Below are positions 43,951 through 52,642 of a DNA stretch of 64,000 bases, in pieces. The notes beneath the pieces were generated by a model that was given only the letters and a program-made list of their open reading frames with translations, made no database searches and was not told the origin of the DNA. The stretch's first letter is position 1; the number at the start of each line of letters is the position of its first letter. Origin of the DNA: Pyrinomonadaceae bacterium (GTDB lineage: Bacteria; Acidobacteriota; Blastocatellia; Pyrinomonadales; Pyrinomonadaceae); the NCBI GenBank assembly GCA_021463165.1, contig JAJTWY010000003.1, positions 230,108-294,107 on the forward strand, written 5' to 3'. The position numbers and the translations under genes were made by a program.

Positions 43951-46200
43951 ATGAAGAAACTTTGGATCATCTTTGCAGTAGTATTCGGGTTTTCGTTCGC
44001 GATCTTGGGATGGGTCGGAAGCGAGATCTTCCGACAGGTTCCCCCTATTCCGAAAAGTGTAGTTACAACGGATGGCAGGATCCTTATACCCGCTGACGAT
44101 GTGTTGGACGGTCAAAACGTGTGGCAGGCCATGGGCGGAATGCAGGTGGGCTCGATCTGGGGCCATGGCTCGTACGTGGCTCCTGATTGGACGGCCGATT
44201 ATCTGCACCGAGAGGCCGTCTTCATACTAGACAAATGGTCTGCCGCCGAATTCGGAAAACAGTATGCTCAAGCAACCACTGAGCAACAGGCTGTTCTCAG
44301 GCAGCGTTTGCAGGATCTGGTGCGAACAAACACCTATGACGAAGCGACCGGGAAGATCACCGTCGCCCCGATCCGTGCCGAGGCCTTTGAAGATAACCTG
44401 GCACATTACACCGATGTATTTGTCAACGGCAGCGAGGAATACGCGATACAGAAGGGGGCACAGAGCGACCCGGTCCGCCTGCGAAAGCTGACGGCCTTTT
44501 TCTTTTGGACCGCATGGGCATCTGCCGCGAACCGCCCAAACAACACGATCTCATACACAAGCAATTTTCCGTCTGAACCGCTAGTCGGAAACTATCCGAC
44601 AAGCTCGGCTATAGTCTGGACTGGCGTCAGTGTGATCATGCTGATCGCCGGATTGGGTGCGATGGTGTGGTTCTATGCCGGATGGCACAAATCGGCCGAA
44701 AACAGCGGAACACCGGATACCGATCCGCTCGTGGGAGCTGAAGTTACACCGTCGCAACGAGCGACAGTCAAATACTTCCTGGTCGTTTCCTTATTGTTCT
44801 TACTGCAGATAATGATGGGGATAGTTACTGCCCATTATGGGGTCGAAGGCGGGGGCCTTTACGGTATTCCGCTGGCTGAGATCCTTCCTTACGTTGTCAC
44901 GCGTACGTGGCACACTCAGCTTGGAATTTTCTGGATCGCGACTGCGTGGCTCGCCGCCGGGCTATACATTGCACCGTACATCTGCGGATATGAACCCAAA
45001 TATCAAAAGCTGGGGGTTGATGCATTGTTCGGGGCACTGCTGATCGTGGTTCTCGGTTCTATGGCCGGACAATGGCTTAGCGTAATGCACAAACTGTACG
45101 ACCACGACCTTTGGTTCTGGTTCGGCCATCAGGGGTACGAATATGTTGACCTCGGCCGCGTCTGGCAAGCAGCATTATTCGTAGGCCTTTTGCTCTGGCT
45201 CTTTCTTATTGGGCGGGCGGCACTGCCGGCACTAAAACGAAACGACGGCAGCAAGTCGCTGGTGACGATCTATTTGCTTTCAACCACCGGGATCGCGTTG
45301 TTCTATGCACCGGGGCTTTTCTGGGGAATGCGTTCGCACATAACGGTTGTTGAATACTGGAGATGGTGGGTGGTACATCTCTGGGTCGAAGGCTTCTTCG
45401 AAGTGTTTGCGACAGTCGTCATTGCATTTCTTTTCTCACGGCTGAAAGTGATCGATCCGGTTCACGCGGCATACGCGTCATTGCTTTCTGCAGCAATATA
45501 TTTGAGCGGTGGGATCATCGGCACGCTGCACCATCTGTATTTCGCTGGAACGCCAACCGTCGCGTTAGCATTTGGCTCTGTTTTTAGTGCGCTTGAGATC
45601 GTTCCGCTAGTCTTTGTCGGTTATGAGGCTCTTGAGAATATTCGGCATTCGAAGGCAAAACCCTGGCTAATGCAGTACAAGTGGATCGTGTATTTCTTTG
45701 TCGCCGTAGCGTTTTGGAACCTTGTTGGGGCAGGTATTTTCGGATTTATGATCAATCCGCCGATCGCCCTTTATTATATGCAGGGCTTGAATACGACGGC
45801 GGTTCACGCACACGGAGCTCTCTATGGTGTTTACGGCACGCTTGGGCTCGGGCTCCTTCTGTTTTGTCTTCGTGCGATGGATCCTGAAAAGGCTTGGAAC
45901 ACCAAACTATTGAGTTTTGCCTTCTGGGCAATAAACATCGGGATGCTTATGGAAATACTCCTAAGCCTTTTGCCGATAGGGCTGCTCCAAACTTACCAGT
46001 CCGTTTCAGAAGGGTATTGGTCGGCCCGAAGCCCGGAGTTCATGCAGCAGGACATTATGCACTTCCTTCGGTGGATGAGGATCGTCGGTGACACGGTTTT
46101 TGCTGTGGGGGCGGTCGCATTTGTTTGGTTCTCTTTGGTACTGATCTTTTCAAGGAAGCCGAGGTCTGCCGAGCCTGAGGCTCAGCCTGCGGCGGTGTGA
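43951..46200 (+). CDS. norB: Quinol-dependent nitric oxide reductase (qNOR)
   Basis: A single-chain NO reductase of about 749 residues that reduces 2 NO to N2O with electrons from quinol at the inner membrane. An N-terminal membrane span is followed by a periplasmic domain (about 35-220), then about 12 spans of the haem-copper oxidase fold. Conserved His-bearing segments include RTWHTQLGIFW, HLWVEGFFEVF, GGIIGTLHHLYFAG and LNTTAVHAHGALYGVYG; the Glu in VEGFFE is the NOR-specific position. The AGGAGA site before ATG 43951 favours it over a TTG at 43900. Menaquinol, made through the mqn pathway, is the likely donor. A truncated haemoglobin gene follows after three bases. Confidence 0.93.
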   Translation: MKKLWIIFAVVFGFSFAILGWVGSEIFRQVPPIPKSVVTTDGRILIPADDVLDGQNVWQAMGGMQVGSIWGHGSYVAPDWTADYLHREAVFILDKWSAAEFGKQYAQATTEQQAVLRQRLQDLVRTNTYDEATGKITVAPIRAEAFEDNLAHYTDVFVNGSEEYAIQKGAQSDPVRLRKLTAFFFWTAWASAANRPNNTISYTSNFPSEPLVGNYPTSSAIVWTGVSVIMLIAGLGAMVWFYAGWHKSAENSGTPDTDPLVGAEVTPSQRATVKYFLVVSLLFLLQIMMGIVTAHYGVEGGGLYGIPLAEILPYVVTRTWHTQLGIFWIATAWLAAGLYIAPYICGYEPKYQKLGVDALFGALLIVVLGSMAGQWLSVMHKLYDHDLWFWFGHQGYEYVDLGRVWQAALFVGLLLWLFLIGRAALPALKRNDGSKSLVTIYLLSTTGIALFYAPGLFWGMRSHITVVEYWRWWVVHLWVEGFFEVFATVVIAFLFSRLKVIDPVHAAYASLLSAAIYLSGGIIGTLHHLYFAGTPTVALAFGSVFSALEIVPLVFVGYEALENIRHSKAKPWLMQYKWIVYFFVAVAFWNLVGAGIFGFMINPPIALYYMQGLNTTAVHAHGALYGVYGTLGLGLLLFCLRAMDPEKAWNTKLLSFAFWAINIGMLMEILLSLLPIGLLQTYQSVSEGYWSARSPEFMQQDIMHFLRWMRIVGDTVFAVGAVAFVWFSLVLIFSRKPRSAEPEAQPAAV

Positions 46201-46203
46201 GAA

Positions 46204-46623
46204 ATGGACGACATACGGTCAAGAGAAGATATCGAGAATCTGATGGCGGTATTTTATGACGCCGCTTTTCGTGACGAGTTGATCGGCCACATCTTTACCG
46301 ATGTGGCCAAACTCGACCTTGAGGAACATCTACCAGTCATCAGCGATTTTTGGGAGGATGTTGTTCTCGGTTCGCGAAAATATCCATCGCGCCACCGCAA
46401 CCCGATGCAGGTACACCTGGCTCTCGCAGCAATGACGCCGCTTCATGGGGTTCATTTCGAAAGATGGCTCGAGATCTTTGAGACAGTCGTAAATGAGCAT
46501 TTTGACGGGGAGAACGCTAAAGGGATAAAGATGCGAGCGGCATCGATAGCGCGAAGAATGCGCGACGTCGTTACAAACTATGGGCCGGATCTTACTCGCC
46601 CAAGAACCGCCGAAGTGGTCTAA
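46204..46623 (+). CDS. Group III truncated haemoglobin
   Basis: A 139-residue group III (TrHbP) globin: IENLMAVFYDAAFRDELIGHIFTDV, then HLPVISDFWEDVVLGSRKYPSRHRNPMQVHLALA, with the proximal His expected in the segment MTPLHGVHFERWLEIF. Such globins bind NO and O2 and help with nitrosative stress. It starts three bases after the NO reductase stop, so the two are an NO-detoxification pair. Its last 32 bp overlap, tail to tail, the Crp/Fnr-family gene. Confidence 0.92.
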   Translation: MDDIRSREDIENLMAVFYDAAFRDELIGHIFTDVAKLDLEEHLPVISDFWEDVVLGSRKYPSRHRNPMQVHLALAAMTPLHGVHFERWLEIFETVVNEHFDGENAKGIKMRAASIARRMRDVVTNYGPDLTRPRTAEVV

Positions 46624-47239
46624 GGTCGTCGATGACGATCTTGCCTTTTACAATGCGTATTATCTGCCGTTCGGCAAGGCGTCTTGTGACACGAATTGTT
46701 GTCTCGGTGGTCAGGCTTGCCATTTCGGCAATATCCTGACGGCGAACGGGGATCATGATCGGCGTTGTTCCGCCGTGCTTCTCCGCAAGCTTCATCAGCA
46801 CATTTCCTACGCGGTGGTCTGGCGATGAGCGTGCGAGGTTTTGTATGGTTGCGGTCTTCTCACGGAGCATTTCGCACATCCAGCCGATGACCCTGAAAGC
46901 GAATTCATCAGAATTCCTCAAAAGGGCGAGAAAATCCGCTCGTTCCATCAGCAGTAGAACGACAGGTGTCATCGCGTAGGCCGAAGCTGGGTAGGCAACC
47001 CCATCGAAAACCGGCGGAACGGCGAACATTTCGTTATCGCCAAATATGCCAATGATCAACTCCTTTCCCGTTTCAAAGACATGTGCCATTTTAACGCGTC
47101 CCGAAATGACGATCGGGAGGAACTTGGCGTCATCCTGTTCGTCGAAGATCAACTCACCCTCGTCAAACTCACGCTGCTGCGAGTGCTCGTAAATCGATGA
47201 ACGAAGGTCTTTCGATATGGAATCAAGTAAAGAACGCAT
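46592..47239 (-). CDS. Crp/Fnr-family transcription regulator (probable NO-response type)
   Basis: A 215-residue regulator: an N-terminal cyclic-nucleotide-binding-like beta barrel (about 20-120, with FDEGELIFDEQDDAKFLPIVISGRVKM), a dimerisation helix, and a C-terminal winged helix (about 145-210) with recognition helix SLTTETTIRVTRRLAE. The N-terminus lacks the Cys cluster that FNR needs for its Fe-S centre, fitting Dnr/NnrR-type haem sensors or a simple effector binder. Convergent overlap with the haemoglobin gene and closeness to NO reductase suggest that it controls NO detoxification (inference). Confidence 0.88.
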   Translation of the reverse strand: MRSLLDSISKDLRSSIYEHSQQREFDEGELIFDEQDDAKFLPIVISGRVKMAHVFETGKELIIGIFGDNEMFAVPPVFDGVAYPASAYAMTPVVLLLMERADFLALLRNSDEFAFRVIGWMCEMLREKTATIQNLARSSPDHRVGNVLMKLAEKHGGTTPIMIPVRRQDIAEMASLTTETTIRVTRRLAERQIIRIVKGKIVIDDLRPLRRFLGE

Positions 47240-47242
47240 AAT

Positions 47243-48112
47243 CTAACGACCCGGGTTGCCCATCAATACTGCTCCTCCGAATGTGATCAGCAAGATCACA
47301 CTCACAAATGCATTGGTCGTGAAGAACGCAGCATTCATTCGGGAGAGGTCATTGGGTTTAACCAGCGTGTGCTGATAGACGAGTAGGATGCCAACGGCAA
47401 TAACGCCGGCCAAGGCAAGCCAGCCCAGCTCAGTGACAAAATAAAGAAGAATGAGCACCAGAAACGCTTGTGCATGGAAGAGACGTGCGATCCAAAGTGA
47501 GTTCTTGATCCCAAATCTTGCAGGTATCGAGTGCAGACCGACCTTTCGGTCGTATTCAAGGTCCTGACAGGCGTACAAGACGTCAAAACCGGCGGTCCAC
47601 ATTAGAACGAGCACAGAAAGCAAGATAGGAACTTCGCTATCAAGTGTTCCGCGGACTGCTATCCATGCGGCAGATGGAGAGATCGCGAGAGCGACGCCGA
47701 GAAGAAGGTGTGCGAACGCGGTATATCGCTTTGCGTACGAGTATCCGAGAACAAATAGCAATGCGATGGGTGAGAGTGCAAACGTAAGCCAGTTTAGAAG
47801 GTAGGACGCGATCAGAAAGAGCCCGATCGAGACGTAAAGGAAAGCCCAGGCAAATCCGACGCTAAGCTTGCCGCTCGGGAGCTCGCGGCCTGCTGTTCGG
47901 GGATTCCGGGCATCGATGTTTCGGTCAACTATCCGATTGAAAGTCATCGCCGCCGAGCGGGCACCAACCATCGCAACCGTTATCCATAGGGCCTGCCACC
48001 AGGTAGGAAGCCCGTTAGCTGCAAGTAACGCTCCAAGAAACGCGAAGGGAAGCGCGAACAGCGTATGTTCGAACTTGATCATTGCGAGGGTTGTGCGAAG
48101 CTTGCCCAACAT
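47243..48112 (-). CDS. mqnP: UbiA-type prenyltransferase, probable menaquinone-pathway MqnP
   Basis: A 289-residue polytopic membrane protein that attaches a polyprenyl chain to an aromatic acid. The two Asp-rich motifs are NRIVDRNID (NxxxDxxxD, with RNPRTAGRELPSGKLS after it) and DLEYDRKVGLHSIPARFG. It matches the 'putative 4-hydroxybenzoate polyprenyltransferase' group found with the futalosine genes, where the acceptor is 6-hydroxy-2-naphthoate-type. mqnE 6 kb away supports that reading. The ATG at 48112 is preferred; an in-frame start at 48148 would add 12 polar residues. It lies three bases from the Crp/Fnr gene, downstream-to-upstream on the same strand. Confidence 0.85.
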   Translation of the reverse strand: MLGKLRTTLAMIKFEHTLFALPFAFLGALLAANGLPTWWQALWITVAMVGARSAAMTFNRIVDRNIDARNPRTAGRELPSGKLSVGFAWAFLYVSIGLFLIASYLLNWLTFALSPIALLFVLGYSYAKRYTAFAHLLLGVALAISPSAAWIAVRGTLDSEVPILLSVLVLMWTAGFDVLYACQDLEYDRKVGLHSIPARFGIKNSLWIARLFHAQAFLVLILLYFVTELGWLALAGVIAVGILLVYQHTLVKPNDLSRMNAAFFTTNAFVSVILLITFGGAVLMGNPGR

Positions 48113-48273
48113 AGACTTGCCGATAATGCGAAGTGACGATTCTAGCACATGGCCTGAGCTTAGGCAGGCGCCGCAAACTCAACACCACGGAATGGGCTTC
48201 AGGACAGATCGCATGGAATTTTTGGTCAGCGGGATCGGCTCGGATCAGCGGGTCATGGATTTGCGGAGTTCAT

Positions 48274-49494
48274 TTAGCCGCGGCCCCCGCCCGAGCGGGC
48301 CGAATGCAGCCGCAGGGCTTGACGGCGAACCGCGTCTGAAACATTGCGGTTCTTCGACAGGGCCATCAGGTCGCGCAATTGAAGCCGGTTCATGATCGTC
48401 ATCGCGTTCGCAATAGGGAGCCTTGGATTTCGGACAAGATTGTGCATGATCGGGTAGCTGCGACTCCACTGGCGATTCGTTGCGATCTGCCGCAGTATCT
48501 CTTCGGAGATCGTTCGCATTGCCGCAATATTTTCGACCTCTTTTTCGCTGATCCGAGGATTGTTGACAACTGCACCGGAGACGAGTTTGTTCGGGTCGCG
48601 GATCAGGATATTTCTCGCTTCGCGATCACCCTTCATCCCGAGTTTCACTCGATCTTTCACCCCCATACGCATTATGCGGTTGAGCATCGACACGCGTTCG
48701 CTTGATGCTTCGTCGTCAGCCTGCAGTTCGCCGAGGATCTTGTCGAGTATGGCTTGACGCTGTTCCTCAGACTCTTCGTAGATATCTTCGATGTACTCGA
48801 ACGCGAGCCATGAATCATCCGTTTCGCGATCTGGAACCTCGATATGCTGGGCAAGAAAGAGGGCGTCATCGAGACTTAATCCCGTGCCCGAATCTTCATC
48901 GATCTCGGTCTGCTCGATAAACTCGGCGGCAGCTCCATTTCCCTGCGCCCGAAGCTCGTTAGCGATCTGTTGAGCACCGCGTTCCTTCTCGAAGAACTCG
49001 CGTTTTATTTCCGCGGCCCTTCGGTCCGCATCCGGTGTGCGGTGCGGATTGGCAATGATGGCCTCGAGGATCTCCGGATTCTGGATCAGAAGCTGCTGGT
49101 TGAAAGAAAGTAGGTCGAGCAAGGGGCCATTCTGAGTGGCCTTTGCTAAGCCCGCGATCGCCGCGACGGGCGTTCTCGGGTTTGAAACGATCGCCTCGTG
49201 AACCGAGCTTGGCAGGTCGCTGCGGGTCGCAAAGTAGGCGAGAACACTCGGTGCCAGATCCGCCGTAGCGATCGTTGATTCAAGTGCTGCCGGAGCCTGT
49301 TCGCGGAGCGTTTGGTTTGCCGCCTGGTTCAACTCAGCGTCGCCCGAGATGCGGAGAGCGACAAGAATCTCAAGCAGATCGTTCTGCGGCAGCGGTAGGG
49401 CGCCGCGAGCCGCCGCTAGTTGGGCAGGCCGAGGGGCTGTTCCCTCAAGGATCGCCTTCACTACCGGATTGTTTGAAACGACCTCAGAACTCAT
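48274..49494 (-). CDS. Conserved cytoplasmic helical-repeat protein, unknown function
   Basis: A 406-residue protein without signal peptide or membrane span. I recognise it only as a type conserved in acidobacteria and some deltaproteobacteria. The N-terminal half has HEAT-like helical repeats (VKAILEGTAPRPAQLAAARGALPLP; VHEAIVSNPRTPVAAIAGLAKAT). A charged linker (about 165-215) follows, then a highly regular C-terminal part, RVKLGMKGDREARNILIRDPNKLVSGAVVNNPRISEKEVENIAAMR, with repeated NNPR/RNPR elements. A 6-bp GCGGGA/TCCCGC hairpin (49499-49513) lies just upstream of its start codon. Confidence 0.7.
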   Translation of the reverse strand: MSSEVVSNNPVVKAILEGTAPRPAQLAAARGALPLPQNDLLEILVALRISGDAELNQAANQTLREQAPAALESTIATADLAPSVLAYFATRSDLPSSVHEAIVSNPRTPVAAIAGLAKATQNGPLLDLLSFNQQLLIQNPEILEAIIANPHRTPDADRRAAEIKREFFEKERGAQQIANELRAQGNGAAAEFIEQTEIDEDSGTGLSLDDALFLAQHIEVPDRETDDSWLAFEYIEDIYEESEEQRQAILDKILGELQADDEASSERVSMLNRIMRMGVKDRVKLGMKGDREARNILIRDPNKLVSGAVVNNPRISEKEVENIAAMRTISEEILRQIATNRQWSRSYPIMHNLVRNPRLPIANAMTIMNRLQLRDLMALSKNRNVSDAVRRQALRLHSARSGGGRG

Positions 49495-49587
49495 AATTGC
49501 GGGAGAATCCCGCTATTGCGCGTATCTTGTTGCGTGGAACGTTTGACCAACCGACGTCGGCGTTATTCTAGCAAATTGAAGAGAATC

Positions 49588-49616
49588 TTGACTAATACTA
49601 TCGCTTAACCTAGTTT
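49588..49616 (+). promoter_or_regulatory. Sigma-70-type promoter for wecC
   Basis: TTGACT (49588-49593) and TAGTTT (49611-49616) have the ideal 17-bp spacing. Transcription would start near 49623, just inside an in-frame ATG at 49622, which argues that the real start codon is the ATG at 49682. Confidence 0.5.
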
Positions 49617-49681
49617 AAATTATGGACGACTTGTTTTCCTCCGCCTTTATTCATACCGCAAATCGAACACGACCGAACGCA

Positions 49682-51019
49682 ATGATAAAAGAAGAACTGA
49701 AAGGACTTATTGCCGACAAGAGCGCCCGCATCGGCGTTATTGGGCTCGGCTATGTGGGCCTACCGCTGATCGTTGAATTCAGCCTGAAGGGCTACAACGC
49801 GATCGGCTTTGAGGTCGATGAAACAAAGACCAGCGAGATCAACGCCGGGCGGTCATACATTGTCGATGTTACGGACGAGAATGTTAGGACCTGTGTCGAC
49901 AATGGAAAGCTGACGGCGACGACCGATTTCAGCCAGCTAAATGATTGCGACGTGATCATCATCTGTGTTCCGACGCCGCTGCGCAAGACCAAGGATCCCG
50001 ATATGTCGTATATCTTGACGGCCGGAACGGAGATCCAGAACTATATGCGTCGGGGCCAGCTAATAATTCTCGAATCGACAACGTACCCAGGAACGACCGA
50101 CGAGGTTCTCCAGCCGATGTTCGAGGAGAAGGGTTTCAAATTGGATGAGGATTTCCTGCTTGCTTTCTCGCCCGAGCGCGTTGATCCGGGCAATCCACAG
50201 TACCAGACGCACAATATTCCAAAGGTCGTCGGCGGCGTCGGAGAAGCTTCAACCGAAGTTGCAGCCTATCTTTACGGACAGATCGTCGGCCAGGTGCATC
50301 CTGTTTCGTCGGCGCGTGTGGCCGAGGCCGCAAAACTTTGGGAAAACACATTTCGCGCGATCAATATCGGAATGGCGAATGAGATGGCCAAACTCTGTAA
50401 TGCCCTTGGAATCGATACGTGGGAGGTGGTCCGGGCGGCTGCGACGAAACCCTTTGGCTTCATGCCTTTCTTTCCCGGTCCCGGGATCGGGGGGCACTGT
50501 ATACCGCTCGATCCGCACTACCTGTCTTGGAAAGCACGCCAGCACGGCTTTGACTCGCAGTTCATCTCGCTCGCTGAGCATGTCAATTCGACAATGCCAA
50601 ACTATGTGGTCGAGCTTGTTACCGCTGCTCTTAATGAAGACCGTAAAGCCGTCAACGGCTCGAAGATACTGATCCTCGGCGTGGCATACAAGAAAGATAT
50701 CGACGATATGCGCGAATCACCCGCGCTCTCGATCATCGATCTGCTTCGAGCTGACGGTGCCGATGTCGTTTATCACGACCCGTTTGTCCCAGAGGTCACC
50801 TTCGATCACGCCTACACCATCGGCGACGGCGAACCTCTCTACAACAAAGAGCTAACGGATGAGCTGATCGCCGACTCGGATTGCGTCATTATTTGTACTG
50901 AACACTCGATAGTCGATTATGGGCGTGTATGCTCATTGGCAAACCTTGTCGTAGATACCCGGAACGCACTTTCACCCGAAGTGCGCGGTGGATGCGCCGC
51001 AAGGGTGGTCAGATTGTGA
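49682..51019 (+). CDS. wecC: UDP-N-acetyl-D-mannosaminuronate dehydrogenase-type nucleotide-sugar dehydrogenase
   Basis: A 445-residue UDP-sugar 6-dehydrogenase that oxidises UDP-ManNAc (or UDP-GlcNAc) to the uronic acid with 2 NAD+. The Rossmann motif IGVIGLGYVGLPL is at the N-terminus; the catalytic Cys is in FFPGPGIGGHCIPLDPHYL, and ILGVAYKKDIDDMRESPAL marks the third domain. The UDP-ManNAc-producing epimerase next to it supports UDP-ManNAcA as product, used in surface polysaccharide. The ATG at 49682 is chosen from the promoter position. Confidence 0.9.
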   Translation: MIKEELKGLIADKSARIGVIGLGYVGLPLIVEFSLKGYNAIGFEVDETKTSEINAGRSYIVDVTDENVRTCVDNGKLTATTDFSQLNDCDVIIICVPTPLRKTKDPDMSYILTAGTEIQNYMRRGQLIILESTTYPGTTDEVLQPMFEEKGFKLDEDFLLAFSPERVDPGNPQYQTHNIPKVVGGVGEASTEVAAYLYGQIVGQVHPVSSARVAEAAKLWENTFRAINIGMANEMAKLCNALGIDTWEVVRAAATKPFGFMPFFPGPGIGGHCIPLDPHYLSWKARQHGFDSQFISLAEHVNSTMPNYVVELVTAALNEDRKAVNGSKILILGVAYKKDIDDMRESPALSIIDLLRADGADVVYHDPFVPEVTFDHAYTIGDGEPLYNKELTDELIADSDCVIICTEHSIVDYGRVCSLANLVVDTRNALSPEVRGGCAARVVRL

Positions 51020-51104
51020 ACAATGTTCAGGAACTATCCCGCGGTCCAGACCGGTCGACTGATCTGTGTTCGCGTATGACCCGGGTTTTCGGCCGCGGCC
51101 AAGG

Positions 51105-52205
51105 ATGAAGAAGATATTACTTATTGCCGGGGCACGGCCCAACTTCATGAAGGTGGCGCCGATCTATGCCGAGATGAAGCGTCGGGCCGCGGAGTTTGTA
51201 CCGCTGATCGTCCACACTGGGCAGCATTATGATGCGGCGATGTCGGATGCATTCTTTGATGATCTCGGAATGCCGAAGCCCGATATCCACCTTGGCGTCG
51301 GGTCGGGCACGCATGCGGTTCAGACGGCAAAGATCATGACCGAGTTCGAGCCGGTCCTGCTCGAACACCGGCCGGACTGGGTCCTGGTGGTTGGCGATGT
51401 AAATTCGACGATCGCCTGCGCCTTGGTTTGTGCGAAACTCGGGACCAAGATCGCTCATGTCGAGGCCGGCCTCCGTTCACGCGACCGTACGATGCCGGAA
51501 GAGGTGAATCGGGTCCTTACGGATGCCATCGCCGACCTGCTGCTGACAACATCACAGGACGCAGACGAAAACCTCGCTGCTGAGGGCATCCCCGCTGAGC
51601 GGATCCGATTTGTCGGCAACGTGATGATCGATTCGCTCCTCGAACATCTGAAGATAGCCGAAGCCTCGATGATCCGGAATGAGCTGGGAATCAACGAGAA
51701 CGAATACGCGGTGCTGACCCTTCATCGGCCGTCAAATGTCGATCATCGTGAGGTGTTTGAGGGGATCGTCGACGCACTCTGCGACATCGCGGAGAGGCTG
51801 CCGATCATCTTCCCGGTTCATCCGAGGACACGCGCCAAGATCGAAGAATTCGGGTTTGCCGGGCGCATGGCGTCTGCCGGAATTCGTCTCATCGATCCCT
51901 TGGGTTATCTGGACTTCATGCGGCTCTATAGCGGAGCCAAGCTTGTCCTGACCGATTCGGGCGGGTTGCAGGAAGAGACGACGGTGCTTGGCATACCATG
52001 TCTCACGCTTCGCAACAATACGGAACGCCCGATCACGATCACGATGGGAACCAACGTACTCGTGGGTACCGATCCTGACAAGATCCGGGACACGGCCTTT
52101 GCTGCGTTGAGCTCTTCCGAAAGTAGAGAATTTGCAGTTCCACCGCTCTGGGATGGCAAGGCAGCGGCGAGGATCTGCGATGAACTACTGTCGGCTCAAG
52201 ATTAG
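51105..52205 (+). CDS. wecB: UDP-N-acetylglucosamine 2-epimerase (non-hydrolysing)
   Basis: A 366-residue GT-B-fold epimerase interconverting UDP-GlcNAc and UDP-ManNAc. Motifs: IAGARPNFMKVAPIYAEM, HTGQHYDAAMSDAFF, the HVEAGLRSRDRTMPEEVNR signature with its acidic residues, and LTDSGGLQEETTVLGIPCLTLRNNTERP at the UDP site. Homologues begin with MKKILLIAGARPN, so ATG 51105 is preferred to 51066. It lies 85 bp after wecC and is convergent with the rhodanese genes, 13 bp away. No glycosyltransferase or export genes adjoin the pair. Confidence 0.94.
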   Translation: MKKILLIAGARPNFMKVAPIYAEMKRRAAEFVPLIVHTGQHYDAAMSDAFFDDLGMPKPDIHLGVGSGTHAVQTAKIMTEFEPVLLEHRPDWVLVVGDVNSTIACALVCAKLGTKIAHVEAGLRSRDRTMPEEVNRVLTDAIADLLLTTSQDADENLAAEGIPAERIRFVGNVMIDSLLEHLKIAEASMIRNELGINENEYAVLTLHRPSNVDHREVFEGIVDALCDIAERLPIIFPVHPRTRAKIEEFGFAGRMASAGIRLIDPLGYLDFMRLYSGAKLVLTDSGGLQEETTVLGIPCLTLRNNTERPITITMGTNVLVGTDPDKIRDTAFAALSSSESREFAVPPLWDGKAAARICDELLSAQD

Positions 52206-52218
52206 CTTGCTGGCTCGC

Positions 52219-52641
52219 TTATTGTTTCGGCTTGGCTGACCCGGTCGGGTGGCCTGCCGCTTTCCATCCCTGAATACCTCCTTTCAGGGCAAAAACATTT
52301 GCGATACCTTTCTGGTTCATTTGGAATGCCAACCTGGCACTCGTATTTTCATTCGGTCAGGAACAATAAACGATGATCTTCTTCCCTTTCGGGAGCTTGT
52401 CAAACTTGTCCTCAGCAGTGTCATCAATGACCACTGCACCGGTGATATGCTCTTGTCGGTAAGCATCCAGTCCGCGCGAGTCAACAAAGACCGCTTTACC
52501 GTCATCGAAGGCCTTTTTCGCATCTTCGATTGTGATCCGAGGAACATCTGCCTCGGATGACAACTTCTTAACTTCGACATTCTGGCCAAGCGCGACAACT
52601 GCAGAGGCCAGTATCAAACAGAGATAGATCAATAACTTCAT
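52219..52641 (-). CDS. Secreted rhodanese with in-frame UGA, predicted selenocysteine protein (copy 1)
   Basis: Reading through the TGA at 52359-52357 gives a 140-residue secreted rhodanese: signal peptide to about residue 20 (VVALGQ), then PRITIEDAKKAFDDGKAVFVDSRGLDAYRQEHITGAVVI, KGKKIIVYCS, Sec95, PNENTSARLAF and NVFALKGGIQGWKAAGHP. Conventional homologues have a Cys at the UGA position in a CSCPxE-TSA motif. The 45 codons after UGA encode the expected rhodanese C-terminus with no other stop, so selection has kept the frame. A SECIS-like hairpin follows (52342-52324). A conventional call would wrongly end at residue 94. It starts one base after copy 2. Rhodaneses move sulphane sulphur; a CxU pair could be redox active (inference). 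Confidence 0.82.
52324..52342 (-). promoter_or_regulatory. SECIS-like hairpin of rhodanese copy 1
   Basis: On the minus strand GAGTGCC-AGGTT-GGCATTC folds into a 7-bp stem with a 5-nt loop, starting 14 nt after the UGA. Size, distance and a GGU in the apical loop match bacterial SECIS elements such as that of E. coli fdhF, which are read by SelB. The same stem is found at the same place in copy 2. Confidence 0.75.
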
Positions 52642-52642
52642 A

